A stretch of 64,000 nt of DNA, taken from NCBI GenBank assembly GCA_001998905.1, contig MLAA01000005.1, forward strand, positions 62,001-126,000, written 5' to 3'. The number at the start of each line of letters is the position of its first letter. The stretch's first letter is position 1. Source of the DNA: Rodentibacter caecimuris. GTDB lineage: Bacteria; Pseudomonadota; Gammaproteobacteria; Enterobacterales; Pasteurellaceae. The notes under the pieces are model-generated. The model saw only the letters and a program-made list of their open reading frames with translations. It did not search any database and was not told where the DNA came from. The translations under genes were made by a program, and so were the position numbers. Shown here piece by piece: positions 38,695-49,888 of this stretch.

Positions 38695-38701
38695 TTGTAG
38701 A

Positions 38702-38731
38702 AATACCGCTCTTTATGGGGCGGTATTTTTT
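38702..38731 (+). terminator. Terminator of ppa
   Basis: An eight-bp stem AATACCGC/GCGGTATT with a T tail, 7 nt after the ppa stop. Confidence 0.8.
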
Positions 38732-38743
38732 AGGAGAAAAGAA

Positions 38744-39502
38744 ATGAAAAAACTGTTATTTATTGTTACAGCCATTTTATTACTTAATGCCTGTGCTAAT
38801 TCAGAAAATATTAATCAAGAGGCGGCAAGTGCTTATACTCAAGCAATGAAGGAAGCTAAAGCTCAGGGAGCAGTAGATATTTCTTCAACAACAGCAAAAC
38901 GCGTGCATAAGATTTTTAATAAAATGCGTCCTTATGCTGATACTGAAAATACGACGGGGCAGATTTTTAATTGGCAATTGACAGTACTTCGTTCCTCCGA
39001 GGTAAATGCTTGGGCTATGCCAGGAGGAAAAATGGTATTTTATACAGGGATAGTGGATAAATTAAAACTCAATGATGATGAAATTGCTACCGTAATGGGA
39101 CATGAAATGGCACATGCTCTGAAAGAACATGGTAAGAAAAAGACCAATTTTGGAATGGCAACAAATATTCTAGCACAGGTCGGGCACGTTGCTCTTTCAA
39201 CGGTGATTGGTTCAGATTTAAGTGGTATTGCCGTAGGATTGACTAAAGATTGGGCGCTAGATAAGCCTTATTCTCGTAGTGCAGAAACAGAGGCGGATGA
39301 AGTTGGACTATTATTAATGGCTAAATCTGGTTATAACCCGCAAGTTGCACCAGGCCTTTGGGTTAAAATGAAAAGTGTCTCGAATAACAAAGGCGGCGTA
39401 CTGGCAGCGCTAGGTTCAACTCACCCAAGCGATGATGCTCGTCAGGAAAATTTACAGCGTTTATTGCCAGAAGCAATGAAAGTATATCACGCAAGACGTT
39501 GA
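38744..39502 (+). CDS. loiP: M48-family zinc metalloprotease lipoprotein (LoiP/YggG-like)
   Basis: A lipoprotein peptidase of the envelope. E. coli LoiP is an outer-membrane Phe-Phe-cleaving protease partnered with YcaL and BepA. The lipobox is L-N-A-C (Cys17). The zinc motif HExxH is in VMGHEMAHALKEHGK, and the third ligand is in the SAETEADEVGLLLM segment. The ATG at 38744 has TAGGAG 7 nt upstream; an upstream in-frame codon lies within the end of ppa and is rejected. The product is 252 aa. Confidence 0.88.
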   Translation: MKKLLFIVTAILLLNACANSENINQEAASAYTQAMKEAKAQGAVDISSTTAKRVHKIFNKMRPYADTENTTGQIFNWQLTVLRSSEVNAWAMPGGKMVFYTGIVDKLKLNDDEIATVMGHEMAHALKEHGKKKTNFGMATNILAQVGHVALSTVIGSDLSGIAVGLTKDWALDKPYSRSAETEADEVGLLLMAKSGYNPQVAPGLWVKMKSVSNNKGGVLAALGSTHPSDDARQENLQRLLPEAMKVYHARR

Positions 39503-39606
39503 GAACATACTTTTGGTAAGTAAAGTGCGGTTAAATCTCAAGAGAATTTTTCAAAATACGATGTTGATATTATAAATTTAGTATTTTAAAGGTATAACAG
39601 TATTAT

Positions 39607-39647
39607 AAGGATACAGTGCTGAGTGGGCATCGTATCCTTGTTTTTTG
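39607..39647 (+). terminator. Terminator downstream of loiP
   Basis: An eight-bp stem AAGGATAC/GTATCCTT with a 17-nt loop and six T residues, about 105 nt after the stop. The 331-nt gap it sits in also holds a single USS and a CRP-like site, but no gene. Confidence 0.7.
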
Positions 39648-39672
39648 AGTACAAATAGTTTTTTGTAAGAAA

Positions 39673-39688
39673 TGTGAACGGTATCACG
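39673..39688 (+). promoter_or_regulatory. Candidate CRP site before ald
   Basis: TGTGA-ACGGTA-TCACG, nine of ten core positions, 145 nt upstream of the ald start. Confidence 0.5.
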
Positions 39689-39833
39689 GAATTAGTAGAG
39701 GTTGTGTATTAGAATTGTTTCTGAAATGTTGCAGTGTTGTATTTTAGAAAAGTGTAATTTAATCAAAATAAGCAATCTTTCAACTCGTGAGTTGTATATC
39801 TAATACTTAATCACCTTTATATAGGAGGATACA

Positions 39834-40943
39834 ATGATTATCGGTTGTCCGAAAGAAATTAAAGTTCAGGAGTATCGTGTTGGTCTCACTCCAGCGAATG
39901 TTCAATCTTATGTTGAAGCAGGCCATACAGTATATATTGAACATAATGCGGGGACAGAAATTGGATTTACAGATGACGCTTACCAAGCAGCAGGAGCTAT
40001 ACTGACAGATAAATCCACATTATTCGCTAGGAGCGAGATGATTATTAAAGTGAAAGAACCGATTGAATGTGAATATAACTACTTCCGAGAAAATCAAATC
40101 CTTTATACCTACCTCCACCTTGCTGCAGACAAATCCCTTACCAATATGTTACTCGAACGCAAAGTTCAATCTATTGCATATGAAACTATTAGAACACCAA
40201 GCGGTTTACCTTGCTTGGCACCGATGAGTGCTATTGCAGGTCGGCTGGCAACACTGGAAGCAGCAAAATTCATTCAAAAAACATTTGGTGGTACTGGAGT
40301 ATTGCTAAGTGGTACAGCAGGAACACCAAAAGCAAAAGTTGTTATTTTGGGTGCTGGCGTAGTGGGGCTTAATGCTGCACAAATTGCAATGGGGATTGGC
40401 GCAGATGTAACAATTTTAGATATTAATACTGCCCGTCTTGCTTATATCGATCAAATTTTCGGTATGCAGATTAAGACATTAACAAGTTCTCGGGGGAATA
40501 TTTTAAGTCTATTACCAGATGCTGATGTTATTATCGGAGCGGTATTAATTCCTGGCGCGAAAGCTCCGCACTTATTGCGTAAGACCGATCTCAAATTAAT
40601 GAAGAAAGGTGCGGTATTGGTTGATGTGGCGATTGATCAAGGCGGTTGTTTTGAAACCTCGAAAGCGACGACTCATAACGATCCTATTTATGAACTTGAT
40701 GGTGTTATTCACTATTGTGTCGCCAATATGCCAGGCTGTGTCGCTCGCACCTCAACTCTAGGTTTAACCGATTCTACATTGGAATTCGGATTAAAAATTG
40801 CAGCGTTAGGCGTAAAAGATGCTTGCTTATCCGATCCCGCCTTATTGCAAGGGCTTAACACTTATAATGGGAAATGTACGTTTAAAGGTGTAAGTGATGC
40901 CTTTGATCTTGAATATACCGAGCCGCAGCTCGCGTTAAAGTAA
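39834..40943 (+). CDS. ald: Alanine dehydrogenase
   Basis: It oxidatively deaminates L-alanine to pyruvate and ammonia with NAD+. The 369-residue product has the family N-terminus MIIGCPKEIKVQEYRVGLTP, the substrate segment ILYTYLHLAAD and a Rossmann motif GAGVVGLNAAQIAMGIGADV. Its start has a strong AGGAGG ribosome site. An NSS-type transporter follows 90 nt downstream, which suggests alanine uptake plus breakdown. H. influenzae Rd is not known to me for this gene, so lineage-specific retention or gain is possible. Confidence 0.95.
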   Translation: MIIGCPKEIKVQEYRVGLTPANVQSYVEAGHTVYIEHNAGTEIGFTDDAYQAAGAILTDKSTLFARSEMIIKVKEPIECEYNYFRENQILYTYLHLAADKSLTNMLLERKVQSIAYETIRTPSGLPCLAPMSAIAGRLATLEAAKFIQKTFGGTGVLLSGTAGTPKAKVVILGAGVVGLNAAQIAMGIGADVTILDINTARLAYIDQIFGMQIKTLTSSRGNILSLLPDADVIIGAVLIPGAKAPHLLRKTDLKLMKKGAVLVDVAIDQGGCFETSKATTHNDPIYELDGVIHYCVANMPGCVARTSTLGLTDSTLEFGLKIAALGVKDACLSDPALLQGLNTYNGKCTFKGVSDAFDLEYTEPQLALK

Positions 40944-40975
40944 AATCAAATTTAGTTGTATTGATTATGGAATAC

Positions 40976-40998
40976 CTCCTTGTTCAAAGAACAAGGAG
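40976..40998 (+). terminator. Hairpin between ald and the NSS transporter
   Basis: A ten-bp perfect stem CTCCTTGTTC/GAACAAGGAG with an AAA loop, but no U-run. It is 32 nt after ald and 36 nt before the transporter start. It may stabilise the ald mRNA or trim a dicistronic transcript. Confidence 0.5.
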
Positions 40999-41033
40999 AG
41001 TGTCGGCTATCATATAAAATATGAGGTATAACG

Positions 41034-42386
41034 ATGAATACAAATAAAAAAATAAGGCAATCTTGGTCAAGTCAGTTGACCTATGTATTGACCGTCGCCG
41101 GAGCCACAATTGGTTTTGGAGCAACTTGGCGCTTTCCTTATCTTGTGGGAGAAAATGGAGGCGGCGCTTATGTACTTTTATTTTGTATCGCAATGATTGT
41201 GATCGGCATTCCTATGATTTTAGTAGAAAATGTCATTGGTCGTCGTATGCAAGTTAATTCTATTGATGCTTTCTCTGGTGAAGTGAACGGTAAAAAAATT
41301 CATCCTGGATGGAAAATTTTAGGTTATATGGGATTACTTGGTTCTTTTGGCATCCTTGCCTATTATATGGTTATTGGTGGGTGGGTATTAACTTATATTG
41401 GCAGTTTAATTAGTGGCAATCTTGATCTTTCACAGCCTGTAACTCACGAGTTAACTGCACGTTTTTATCAAGAACATATCCAAAATGCGCCTATTTCTAT
41501 TTTATTTTATACCGGGTTATTTGTTAGTGTGAATTATTTCATTTTAGCTAAAGGTATTAAAGCTGGGATTGAGCGGTCGGTGAAATTATTAATGCCGATG
41601 CTATTTATCTTCTTGATTATTATGATTATTCGTAATGTTACGTTACCTTCCGCTTTGGAAGGGATTAAGTTTTATCTTATACCTGATTTCTCGAAAATTA
41701 CTAAAGAGCTATTTATCTTTGTTCTAGGGCAAGTGTTTTTTGCTTTAAGCTTAGGATTTGGCGTATTAATTACATTATCTAGTTATTTATCAAAACAGGA
41801 GAACTTAGTGAAAACGGCGATAATTACAGGAAGTATTAATACGTTAATTGCTTTAGCCGCAGGTTTTATGATTTTCCCTTCGTTATTTACTTTTAATGTT
41901 CCGCCAAATTCTGGGCCAACCTTAGTATTCCAGAGTTTACCGATTGTTTTTTCTCATATGTGGATGGGAACGTTGTTTGCAACGATTTTCTTTGCGTTAC
42001 TGATTACTGCTGCATTGACAACATCAATTACCATTTACGAAGTTCTGATCACTGCGTTACAGGAGAAAACCAATCTTTCTCGTAAACAATCAATCGCACT
42101 GGTTTTAGGCAGTATTTTTGTGGCGGGTAATATTCCGTCTGTTTTAGGGGATAATTTATGGCGTGATGTTACTTTTATCGGACGTAGTATTTTCGATGCA
42201 TTTGATTACATTAGCGGCAATATTTTATTTATTTTAACCGCACTAGGCAGTGCAATCTTTGTTGGTTACGTTTTGAAAGATGAGGCGAAAAATGAGTTAA
42301 ATGCGGGGGAAAGATTCACAAATATCTGGTTTTACTATGTAAAATTTGTTATTCCTTTTGTGATTTTAGTGATCTTTTTTAATTAA
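41034..42386 (+). CDS. Sodium-dependent amino-acid transporter (NSS/SNF family)
   Basis: A 450-residue neurotransmitter:sodium symporter with about 11-12 membrane segments. The NSS hallmark at the first helix is GATIGFGATWRFPYLVGENG, and the ion-site segment is LGQVFFALSLGFGVLITLSS. Substrate is not readable directly; alanine is favoured because it follows ald in the same direction. A GAGG ribosome site is present at 41021-41024. Confidence 0.85.
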   Translation: MNTNKKIRQSWSSQLTYVLTVAGATIGFGATWRFPYLVGENGGGAYVLLFCIAMIVIGIPMILVENVIGRRMQVNSIDAFSGEVNGKKIHPGWKILGYMGLLGSFGILAYYMVIGGWVLTYIGSLISGNLDLSQPVTHELTARFYQEHIQNAPISILFYTGLFVSVNYFILAKGIKAGIERSVKLLMPMLFIFLIIMIIRNVTLPSALEGIKFYLIPDFSKITKELFIFVLGQVFFALSLGFGVLITLSSYLSKQENLVKTAIITGSINTLIALAAGFMIFPSLFTFNVPPNSGPTLVFQSLPIVFSHMWMGTLFATIFFALLITAALTTSITIYEVLITALQEKTNLSRKQSIALVLGSIFVAGNIPSVLGDNLWRDVTFIGRSIFDAFDYISGNILFILTALGSAIFVGYVLKDEAKNELNAGERFTNIWFYYVKFVIPFVILVIFFN

Positions 42387-42730
42387 TTTTAGCGAATAAA
42401 CGCTTAGGTATTCGTTTTGTGAATTTTCCGTATCATAATGAAAACACAGTAAAAATTGACCGCACTTTATTTCCAGCCAAAATATTGGCTTTTAAGGAAG
42501 CAGGGATAAAAGCGTAGTTAATTATTTCGTTGTAATGTGGCAAGTGTATAAAACTGGAATTTGATGATAGACAAGATGTTATTCTGGTTTCATATTATAC
42601 GAAAATGATTTTTGTCTGGAATATAAGGGGTTGGTTATAATTAAATTCAACTATTTTAATATAGTTAGGGCGCCATTATGGCGCTCTAACTAATCTTATA
42701 TTTTTTGTATTGTTCAAGGTAGTTACCGAA
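42387..42730. other. Spacer between the NSS transporter and aspA
   Basis: It holds one USS (near 42460) and the aspA terminator. No gene is seen. Confidence 0.5.
42663..42691 (-). terminator. Terminator of aspA
   Basis: Arms AGTTAGGGCGCCA and TGGCGCTCTAACT (13 bp, one mismatch or wobble) around a 3-nt loop, between convergent genes and 40 nt after aspA. The tract downstream is AT-rich. Confidence 0.65.
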
Positions 42731-44149
42731 TTATTTATTTAATTTTGCTTTATAAGTCGGATTCATTAAGTTTTCTACAGAAAGAATATCATCTAATTGT
42801 TCTTCTGTGAGCAATCCTCTTTCTAATACGACTTCGCGCACACTTTTACCGGTTTGAGCACAGATTTTGCCCACAATATCACCGTTATGATGTCCTATGA
42901 ATGGATTTAAGTAAGTTACAATACCGATAGAATTAAATACATAATTTTCACAGATTTCTTTGTTTACCGTAATTCCGTCGATACACTTGTCGCGTAGATT
43001 TACACAAGCATTGGATAAGATTTCAATACTTTCAAACATAGCTTGACCTATCACAGGCTCCATTACGTTTAATTGTAATTGTCCGGCTTCTGATGCAAAC
43101 GTAATAGTTGTATCATTTCCAATGACTTTAAAGCAGACTTGGTTAACGACTTCTGGTACAACCGGGTTGACTTTTGCTGGCATAATAGATGATCCTGCTT
43201 GTAGTTCCGGTAGATTGATTTCGTTCAATCCAGCACGAGGTCCAGAAGATAGTAGTCGTAAGTCATTACAAACTTTCGATAATTTTACTGCTGTGCGTTT
43301 TAATGCCCCATGGACCATAACATAAGCCCCGCAATCGGAAGTTGCTTCAATTAAATTCGGCGCCAATACACAAGGTAAACCGGACACTTCGGATAAATAT
43401 TTCACTGCTAATTCAGAGTAACCTTGCGGGGTGTTTAAGCCTGTACCGATAGCAGTAGCGCCTAAATTTACTTCTAATAGCAGTTCTGCCGTACGTTTTA
43501 AATTTCGGACTTCCTCATCCAGTAATACGGAGAAGGCTTGGAATTCTTGTCCGACAGTCATTGGTACAGCATCTTGTAGCTGCGTACGTCCCATTTTTAA
43601 GATATTGGCAAATTCTTTCGCTTTATTTTCAAACCCTTGTTGTAGATAAAGCACTTTTGCCACTAATTGCATAATGCTGTTATATACGGCAATACGAAAT
43701 CCTGTCGGGTAGGCATCATTAGTAGACTGGCTAGCATTCACATGATCCATTGGGTCAAGATATTGATATTCACCTTTTTTATGCCCCATAATTTCTAATG
43801 CGAGGTTTGCTACAACCTCATTAGTATTCATATTCACAGACGTTCCGGCACCGCCTTGATAGACATCGGAGGGAAACTGATCCATGCATTTACCGTCCGT
43901 TAAAATCGCATCACAAGCTTTGACAATAGCAGTGGAAATTTTAGTAGGAATAGCGCCTAGTTCTCCGTTGGCTAGTGCAGTCGCTTTTTTAACCATTACC
44001 ATTCCTCGTACAAATTCCGGCACATCGGAAATTGTTACCTTAGAAATGTTAAAATTTTCGACCGCTCTTAGGGTATGGATGCCCCAATATGCATCAACTG
44101 GTACTTCACGTTCACCTAATAAATCTACCTCTTTTCTAAATGTTGTCAT
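42731..44149 (-). CDS. aspA: Aspartate ammonia-lyase
   Basis: AspA converts aspartate to fumarate plus ammonia and so supplies fumarate for anaerobic respiration. The fumarase/aspartase signature is in [20 protein letters not shown]; the N-terminus [20 protein letters not shown] is typical. The ATG at 44149 (MTTFRKEV) has GAGGTG 6 nt upstream; ATG 44155 overlaps that site, and more distal in-frame codons are rejected. The product is 472 aa. A CRP/FNR-like element lies about 64-79 nt upstream. Confidence 0.96.
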   Translation of the reverse strand: MTTFRKEVDLLGEREVPVDAYWGIHTLRAVENFNISKVTISDVPEFVRGMVMVKKATALANGELGAIPTKISTAIVKACDAILTDGKCMDQFPSDVYQGGAGTSVNMNTNEVVANLALEIMGHKKGEYQYLDPMDHVNASQSTNDAYPTGFRIAVYNSIMQLVAKVLYLQQGFENKAKEFANILKMGRTQLQDAVPMTVGQEFQAFSVLLDEEVRNLKRTAELLLEVNLGATAIGTGLNTPQGYSELAVKYLSEVSGLPCVLAPNLIEATSDCGAYVMVHGALKRTAVKLSKVCNDLRLLSSGPRAGLNEINLPELQAGSSIMPAKVNPVVPEVVNQVCFKVIGNDTTITFASEAGQLQLNVMEPVIGQAMFESIEILSNACVNLRDKCIDGITVNKEICENYVFNSIGIVTYLNPFIGHHNGDIVGKICAQTGKSVREVVLERGLLTEEQLDDILSVENLMNPTYKAKLNK

Positions 44150-44212
44150 ATTCATCACCTCGTATCGTTGGTTAATTTGGGCGCTATTATAGAAATTAGA
44201 GAATAAAATAAA

Positions 44213-44228
44213 ATTGATGAAGATCACA
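44213..44228 (-). promoter_or_regulatory. Overlapping CRP- and FNR-like site before aspA
   Basis: On the minus strand TGTGA-TCTTCA-TCAAT fits CRP. The same bases on the plus strand give TTGAT-GAAG-ATCAC, one base from the FNR consensus TTGAT-N4-ATCAA. E. coli aspA is under both regulators. Confidence 0.55.
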
Positions 44229-44304
44229 TTTCTCTGATCTCAATTAAGAGATATTTTCATTATTCGGATTAGTTTTTTTAGGGCAAAAAATTTATTTTTT
44301 ATCC

Positions 44305-44332
44305 CTTGAAAGTAAAGATATACACACTATAT
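44305..44332 (+). promoter_or_regulatory. Heat-shock (sigma-32 type) promoter of groESL
   Basis: A perfect -35-like CTTGAAA at 44305-44311, preceded by CC, with an AT-rich, imperfect -10 region (around ACTATATT) about 14 nt later. It lies 43-70 nt before groES. Confidence 0.6.
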
Positions 44333-44374
44333 TAGAGAAGCTTTTTAATTTTTAACTAGAATAAGGAAATGACA

Positions 44375-44665
44375 ATGAATATTCGTCCATTACATGATCG
44401 TGTAATCATTAAGCGTGAAGAAGTTGAGACTAAATCTGCAGGCGGTATCGTTTTAACCGGTTCTGCGGCAACTAAATCAACTCGGGCAAAAGTGCTTGCG
44501 GTTGGAAAAGGTCGTATCTTAGAGAACGGTAGTGTACAACCCTTAGATGTAAAAGTGGGCGATACCGTTATTTTTAACGAAGGTTATGGTGTTAAAACAG
44601 AGAAAATTGACGGTGAGGAAGTACTGATTGTTTCTGAATCGGATATTTTGGCTATCGTTGAATAA
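44375..44665 (+). CDS. groES: Co-chaperonin GroES
   Basis: It is the heptameric lid of the GroEL folding chamber. The product starts [16 protein letters not shown] and has the mobile-loop segment [20 protein letters not shown]; 96 aa is standard. The ATG at 44375 has AAGGAA 6 nt upstream; the in-frame ATG at 44369 directly abuts that site. It heads the groESL operon behind a sigma-32-type promoter. Confidence 0.97.
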   Translation: MNIRPLHDRVIIKREEVETKSAGGIVLTGSAATKSTRAKVLAVGKGRILENGSVQPLDVKVGDTVIFNEGYGVKTEKIDGEEVLIVSESDILAIVE

Positions 44666-44737
44666 ACGGTTAAATAATCAATGTGTGGTAAAAATGACCG
44701 CGCTTTTAATGTAAATAAACAAATAAATAAGGAATAA

Positions 44738-46384
<1,647 letters not shown>

Positions 46385-46419
46385 TTTCCCCCTACTGACT
46401 CAATCGTTAAGAGAAAAGT

Positions 46420-46460
46420 GCGGTCGATTTTGGAAAGGTTTTCAATCGGCCGCTTTTTTG
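46420..46460 (+). terminator. Terminator of groESL
   Basis: A ten-bp stem GCGGTCGATT/AATCGGCCGC (one wobble), with the left arm built on a USS (AAGTGCGGTC), followed by six T residues, 35 nt after groL. Confidence 0.85.
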
Positions 46461-46641
46461 TTGCCTAGTATTTTTTATATAGTGTACAGAATTAGTTGGA
46501 TGATTAAGTGTAAAAGTATATGTCCGGTAATTTATGGTTTGGATACTTCAAGTATATTTAGTCATAAAAAATCTACTCCTTACTTAGTGGGAATGGTAAC
46601 TTCAATTTTAGGGAGTAGATTATTACAACGAGTTTTACTAT

Positions 46642-47604
46642 TTATTTCACTAATCCACCGCTAGCTTGTAAATCAGCATGATAGGAAGAGCGTACAAATG
46701 GACCACAAGCAGCGTGTTCAAATCCCATTTTATTAGCATTCTCTCTAAATTGATCAAATTCTTCTGGCGGAACATAACGGGCGACCGGTAAGTGGTGGCG
46801 ACTCGGCTGTAAATATTGTCCTAATGTCAACATGGTTACCCCATTTTCCCGTAAATCTTGCATTACATCGAGAATCTCTTCATTTGTTTCTCCTAATCCT
46901 ACCATGAGACCAGATTTTGTTGGAATGTGAGGAAACATTGCTTTAAATTCGCGTAATAATTTCAGAGACCATTGATAATCAGCACCGGGACGGATTTCTT
47001 TATATAAGCGAGGAACATTCTCTAAATTGTGATTAAAAACATCAGGCGGATTTTCCTTCAATTTTTCCAATGCCAATTCAATACGTCCACGGAAATCTGG
47101 CACTAATATTTCGATCTTGATATGTGGATTTAAGGCTCTGATTTCCTTTACACATTCAGCAAAATGCCCAGCTCCACGATCAGGCAAATCATCACGATCT
47201 ACAGAAGTTATCACAACATATCTTAATTTCATATCTTGAATTGTTTCCGCTAATTTACGTGGTTCTTCCTGATCTAGCGGCAACGGTTTACCATGTGCTA
47301 CATCGCAGAAAGGACAACGGCGAGTACAAATTGCTCCCATAATCATAAAAGTTGCTGTACCGTGGTTAAAGCATTCGTGTAGATTTGGACAAGAGGCTTC
47401 TTCACAGACAGAATGTAATCCATGACGACGCATACCATTTTTAATGCTTTCAATTTTAGCAGAATTAGCAGGAAGTTTGATTTTCATCCATTCTGGTTTT
47501 TTTAATAATTCCTGATTGGGATCAATATTTTTTACTGGAATAATTGAGGTTTTAGCGGCATCACGGTATTTTACGCCGCGTTCCATTTTAAAAGGCGTAG
47601 CCAT
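46642..47604 (-). CDS. lipA: Lipoyl synthase
   Basis: A radical-SAM enzyme that inserts two sulfurs into octanoyl groups on lipoyl domains. Cysteine sets are complete: the auxiliary cluster [12 protein letters not shown], the SAM cluster CTRRCPFC, and the terminal R-S-S-Y motif (VRSSYHAD). The 320-aa length is normal. It lies 53 nt after lipB, whose octanoyl transfer precedes its step. Confidence 0.97.
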   Translation of the reverse strand: MATPFKMERGVKYRDAAKTSIIPVKNIDPNQELLKKPEWMKIKLPANSAKIESIKNGMRRHGLHSVCEEASCPNLHECFNHGTATFMIMGAICTRRCPFCDVAHGKPLPLDQEEPRKLAETIQDMKLRYVVITSVDRDDLPDRGAGHFAECVKEIRALNPHIKIEILVPDFRGRIELALEKLKENPPDVFNHNLENVPRLYKEIRPGADYQWSLKLLREFKAMFPHIPTKSGLMVGLGETNEEILDVMQDLRENGVTMLTLGQYLQPSRHHLPVARYVPPEEFDQFRENANKMGFEHAACGPFVRSSYHADLQASGGLVK

Positions 47605-47657
47605 ATTTGTTTCCTAAATAAATATACTAAACGACAAAGGTTAATAAATGTTGCTTG

Positions 47658-48299
47658 TTAAATAGTTGTTACATTATAGCCTAAGAGCTGACTAAAATGC
47701 CGGATTAATTGATTTGAGATTTTGCCAAAATCAATTTCTGATGGCTTAATAAAATCTCTCAGTTGACACATTTGTAAGCCGGCATAGCCACAAGGGTTAA
47801 TATAATTAAAAGGGGTGAGATCCATATCAATGTTTAGTGCCAATCCGTGAAATGAGCATCCTTTACGAATCCGCAGACCGAGCGAGCAAATTTTTTTACC
47901 CTCGATATAAACACCGGGAGCATCGGGCTTGGCGTAGGCAGTAATATGATAATCTGCTAAGGTAGCTATGACGCATTGTTCCAGTGCAGTAACTAATTTA
48001 CGAACATTTAGCTCTTGATGGCGTTTAATATCAATGAGAACATACATAATTTGCTGTCCTAAAGCATGATAAGTAATTTGTCCTCCTCGATCTGATTGTA
48101 CGACAGGGATATTACTTTGTTGTAATAAATGCTCGGGCTTACCTGCTTGACCTTGGGTAAAAACAGAAGGATGTTGTACTAACCAAATCTCATCAAGTGT
48201 GCTGGTATCGCGTAGGTTGGTAAAATCCTGCATTTTCTGAAAAGTTTGGAGATAATCTTGTTCGCCGAGTCGACGAACAATCAGTGTTGGTTTATCCAT
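47658..48299 (-). CDS. lipB: Octanoyltransferase LipB
   Basis: It transfers octanoate from acyl carrier protein to lipoyl domains. It has the conserved [20 protein letters not shown] block, the lysine segment [17 protein letters not shown], and the catalytic Cys in [11 protein letters not shown]. The product is 213 aa. It directly abuts ybeD (one gene ends where the next starts) and precedes lipA. Confidence 0.96.
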   Translation of the reverse strand: MDKPTLIVRRLGEQDYLQTFQKMQDFTNLRDTSTLDEIWLVQHPSVFTQGQAGKPEHLLQQSNIPVVQSDRGGQITYHALGQQIMYVLIDIKRHQELNVRKLVTALEQCVIATLADYHITAYAKPDAPGVYIEGKKICSLGLRIRKGCSFHGLALNIDMDLTPFNYINPCGYAGLQMCQLRDFIKPSEIDFGKISNQLIRHFSQLLGYNVTTI

Positions 48300-48578
48300 T
48301 TAGATCACCATTTTTACGCCTTCAACTTTGGCTAACTCTTTATAAAGCGTTTCAACTTGTTCAAAGTTTTCTGCAATAATATCAATAGACACAGAGGTAT
48401 ATGTTCCTTTACTGCTCAGTGTTTCACGAGGCGTATAATCGCCTTTAATATATTTTTGTACGACTTTCACTAAATCATCGGATAGATCTTTCCGGTTGAT
48501 GCCAGCGATTTTGAAAGTCATTGTCGTGGGGAATTCCATTAATTCTTTTAGCTTGGCATAATCGTTTTCTGTTGTCAT
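48300..48578 (-). CDS. ybeD: YbeD family protein (DUF493/UPF0250)
   Basis: A 92-residue ACT-like fold protein of unknown function that is almost always next to lipB in gammaproteobacteria. It contains the family segments LKELMEFPTTMTFKIAG and YTSVSIDIIAENFEQVETLY. A role in lipoate metabolism is only suggested by location. No spacer separates it from lipB. Confidence 0.92.
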   Translation of the reverse strand: MTTENDYAKLKELMEFPTTMTFKIAGINRKDLSDDLVKVVQKYIKGDYTPRETLSSKGTYTSVSIDIIAENFEQVETLYKELAKVEGVKMVI

Positions 48579-48611
48579 ATTTTATTCCTAATTCGTAAGT
48601 TAGACGATTAA

Positions 48612-48637
48612 AGGGCGAACATCGGTCGGTTCGCCCT
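48612..48637 (-). terminator. Terminator of dacA
   Basis: A nine-bp perfect stem AGGGCGAAC/GTTCGCCCT, followed on the minus strand by TTTAATC, about 50 nt after the dacA stop. Confidence 0.65.
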
Positions 48638-48684
48638 GAATCTGAAATCAAAATGGAGAAAGTGCGGATACTTTTAAAGGCATT

Positions 48685-49872
48685 TTATGAAAATAATCCT
48701 TTTATTGTTAGCACAATCCAATCCCAAATTTTAGTGAAAATACTGCCTTCTTTGATTTCTTGCATAACTTGTAGATCAACATTAGCAATATCTTTTCCAT
48801 CTAATTGGTAAATCACTTTACCTACAACTTGACCTTTTACTAAAGGTGCTTGTAAGGTTTTTTCACTGAGTTCATAACGGGCTTTTAGATCTGCTTGTCT
48901 GCCTTTAGGGACGGTGATAAAGCTATCTTTTAGCACCCCGAGTGGCGCTTTCCCTGTATCACCATAGTAAACAGTTTGCTCTGAAATAGTTTTACCGGCT
49001 TCAAAAGTTTTTAAGGTTTCAAAGTTTGCAAATCCCCACTGAAGTAGCTTTTTACTTTCTATTTCACGCCCTTTATAGGTAGGTACACCCATTACTACGG
49101 AAATTAGCCGCATATTGTTCGAATTGATCGCAGATGCAACGAGATTATAACCGGCTTTACTAGTATGGCCTGTTTTTAAGCCATCAACATGAAGCGTTTT
49201 ATCCCATAATAATCCGTTACGATTAGGTTGTTTAATTTTATTGAAAGTGAAATCTTTCTCTGCATAAATAGCATATTCTTGTGGTAAATCACGGATTATA
49301 TGTGAGCCGATAATTGCCATATCTCGAGCGGAGGAATATTGATTAGGATCATCTAAGCCATGTGGTGTAGTGAAATTTGTATTCTTTAAGCCAAATTGTT
49401 GAGTATATTTGTTCATTACATCAACAAAGTTTGCAACACTGCCGGAGACATGTTCTGCGAGCGCAATACTGGCATCATTGCCTGATACAATAATCACGCC
49501 GCGATTAAGATCCGCAACGGATACTTGTTGGTTAAGATTGAGAAACATTTTGGAGGAATCAGGGAAATTTCTTCCCCATGCACTTTCTCCGATGGTTACC
49601 ATATCGCTATTATTAATTTTTCCTTGACGTAATGCATCTCCAACAACATAACTCGTCATCATTTTTGTTAATGAAGCAGGATATTGGCGAGCGTCAGGAT
49701 TTAATGAAGCAAGGACTGCACCGGAATTGTAATCCATAAGAATATAAGTTTGCGCATTTAATTCCGGTTGAGCGATATTGTATTGAATATCGTTGGCAAA
49801 GATTGACATCGGCAATACCATTATTCCCGATAAAAGCGCGATTTTTGTTTTATTTAATGAACGTTTAAACAT
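48685..49872 (-). CDS. dacA: D-alanyl-D-alanine carboxypeptidase (PBP5/6 type)
   Basis: It trims the terminal D-Ala from peptidoglycan pentapeptides. It has a signal peptide (ends SIFA), the active-site S-x-x-K in PASLTKMM (Ser67), the SGN motif in VSGNDASIALAEHVSG and KTG in VDGLKTGHTSKAGYN. The C-terminal domain ends in an amphipathic, Trp-containing helix (IFTKIWDWIVLTIKGLFS), which anchors such enzymes to the inner membrane. At 395 aa it matches PBP5. Confidence 0.96.
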   Translation of the reverse strand: MFKRSLNKTKIALLSGIMVLPMSIFANDIQYNIAQPELNAQTYILMDYNSGAVLASLNPDARQYPASLTKMMTSYVVGDALRQGKINNSDMVTIGESAWGRNFPDSSKMFLNLNQQVSVADLNRGVIIVSGNDASIALAEHVSGSVANFVDVMNKYTQQFGLKNTNFTTPHGLDDPNQYSSARDMAIIGSHIIRDLPQEYAIYAEKDFTFNKIKQPNRNGLLWDKTLHVDGLKTGHTSKAGYNLVASAINSNNMRLISVVMGVPTYKGREIESKKLLQWGFANFETLKTFEAGKTISEQTVYYGDTGKAPLGVLKDSFITVPKGRQADLKARYELSEKTLQAPLVKGQVVGKVIYQLDGKDIANVDLQVMQEIKEGSIFTKIWDWIVLTIKGLFS

Positions 49873-49888
49873 AAGATTTCCTATACGA

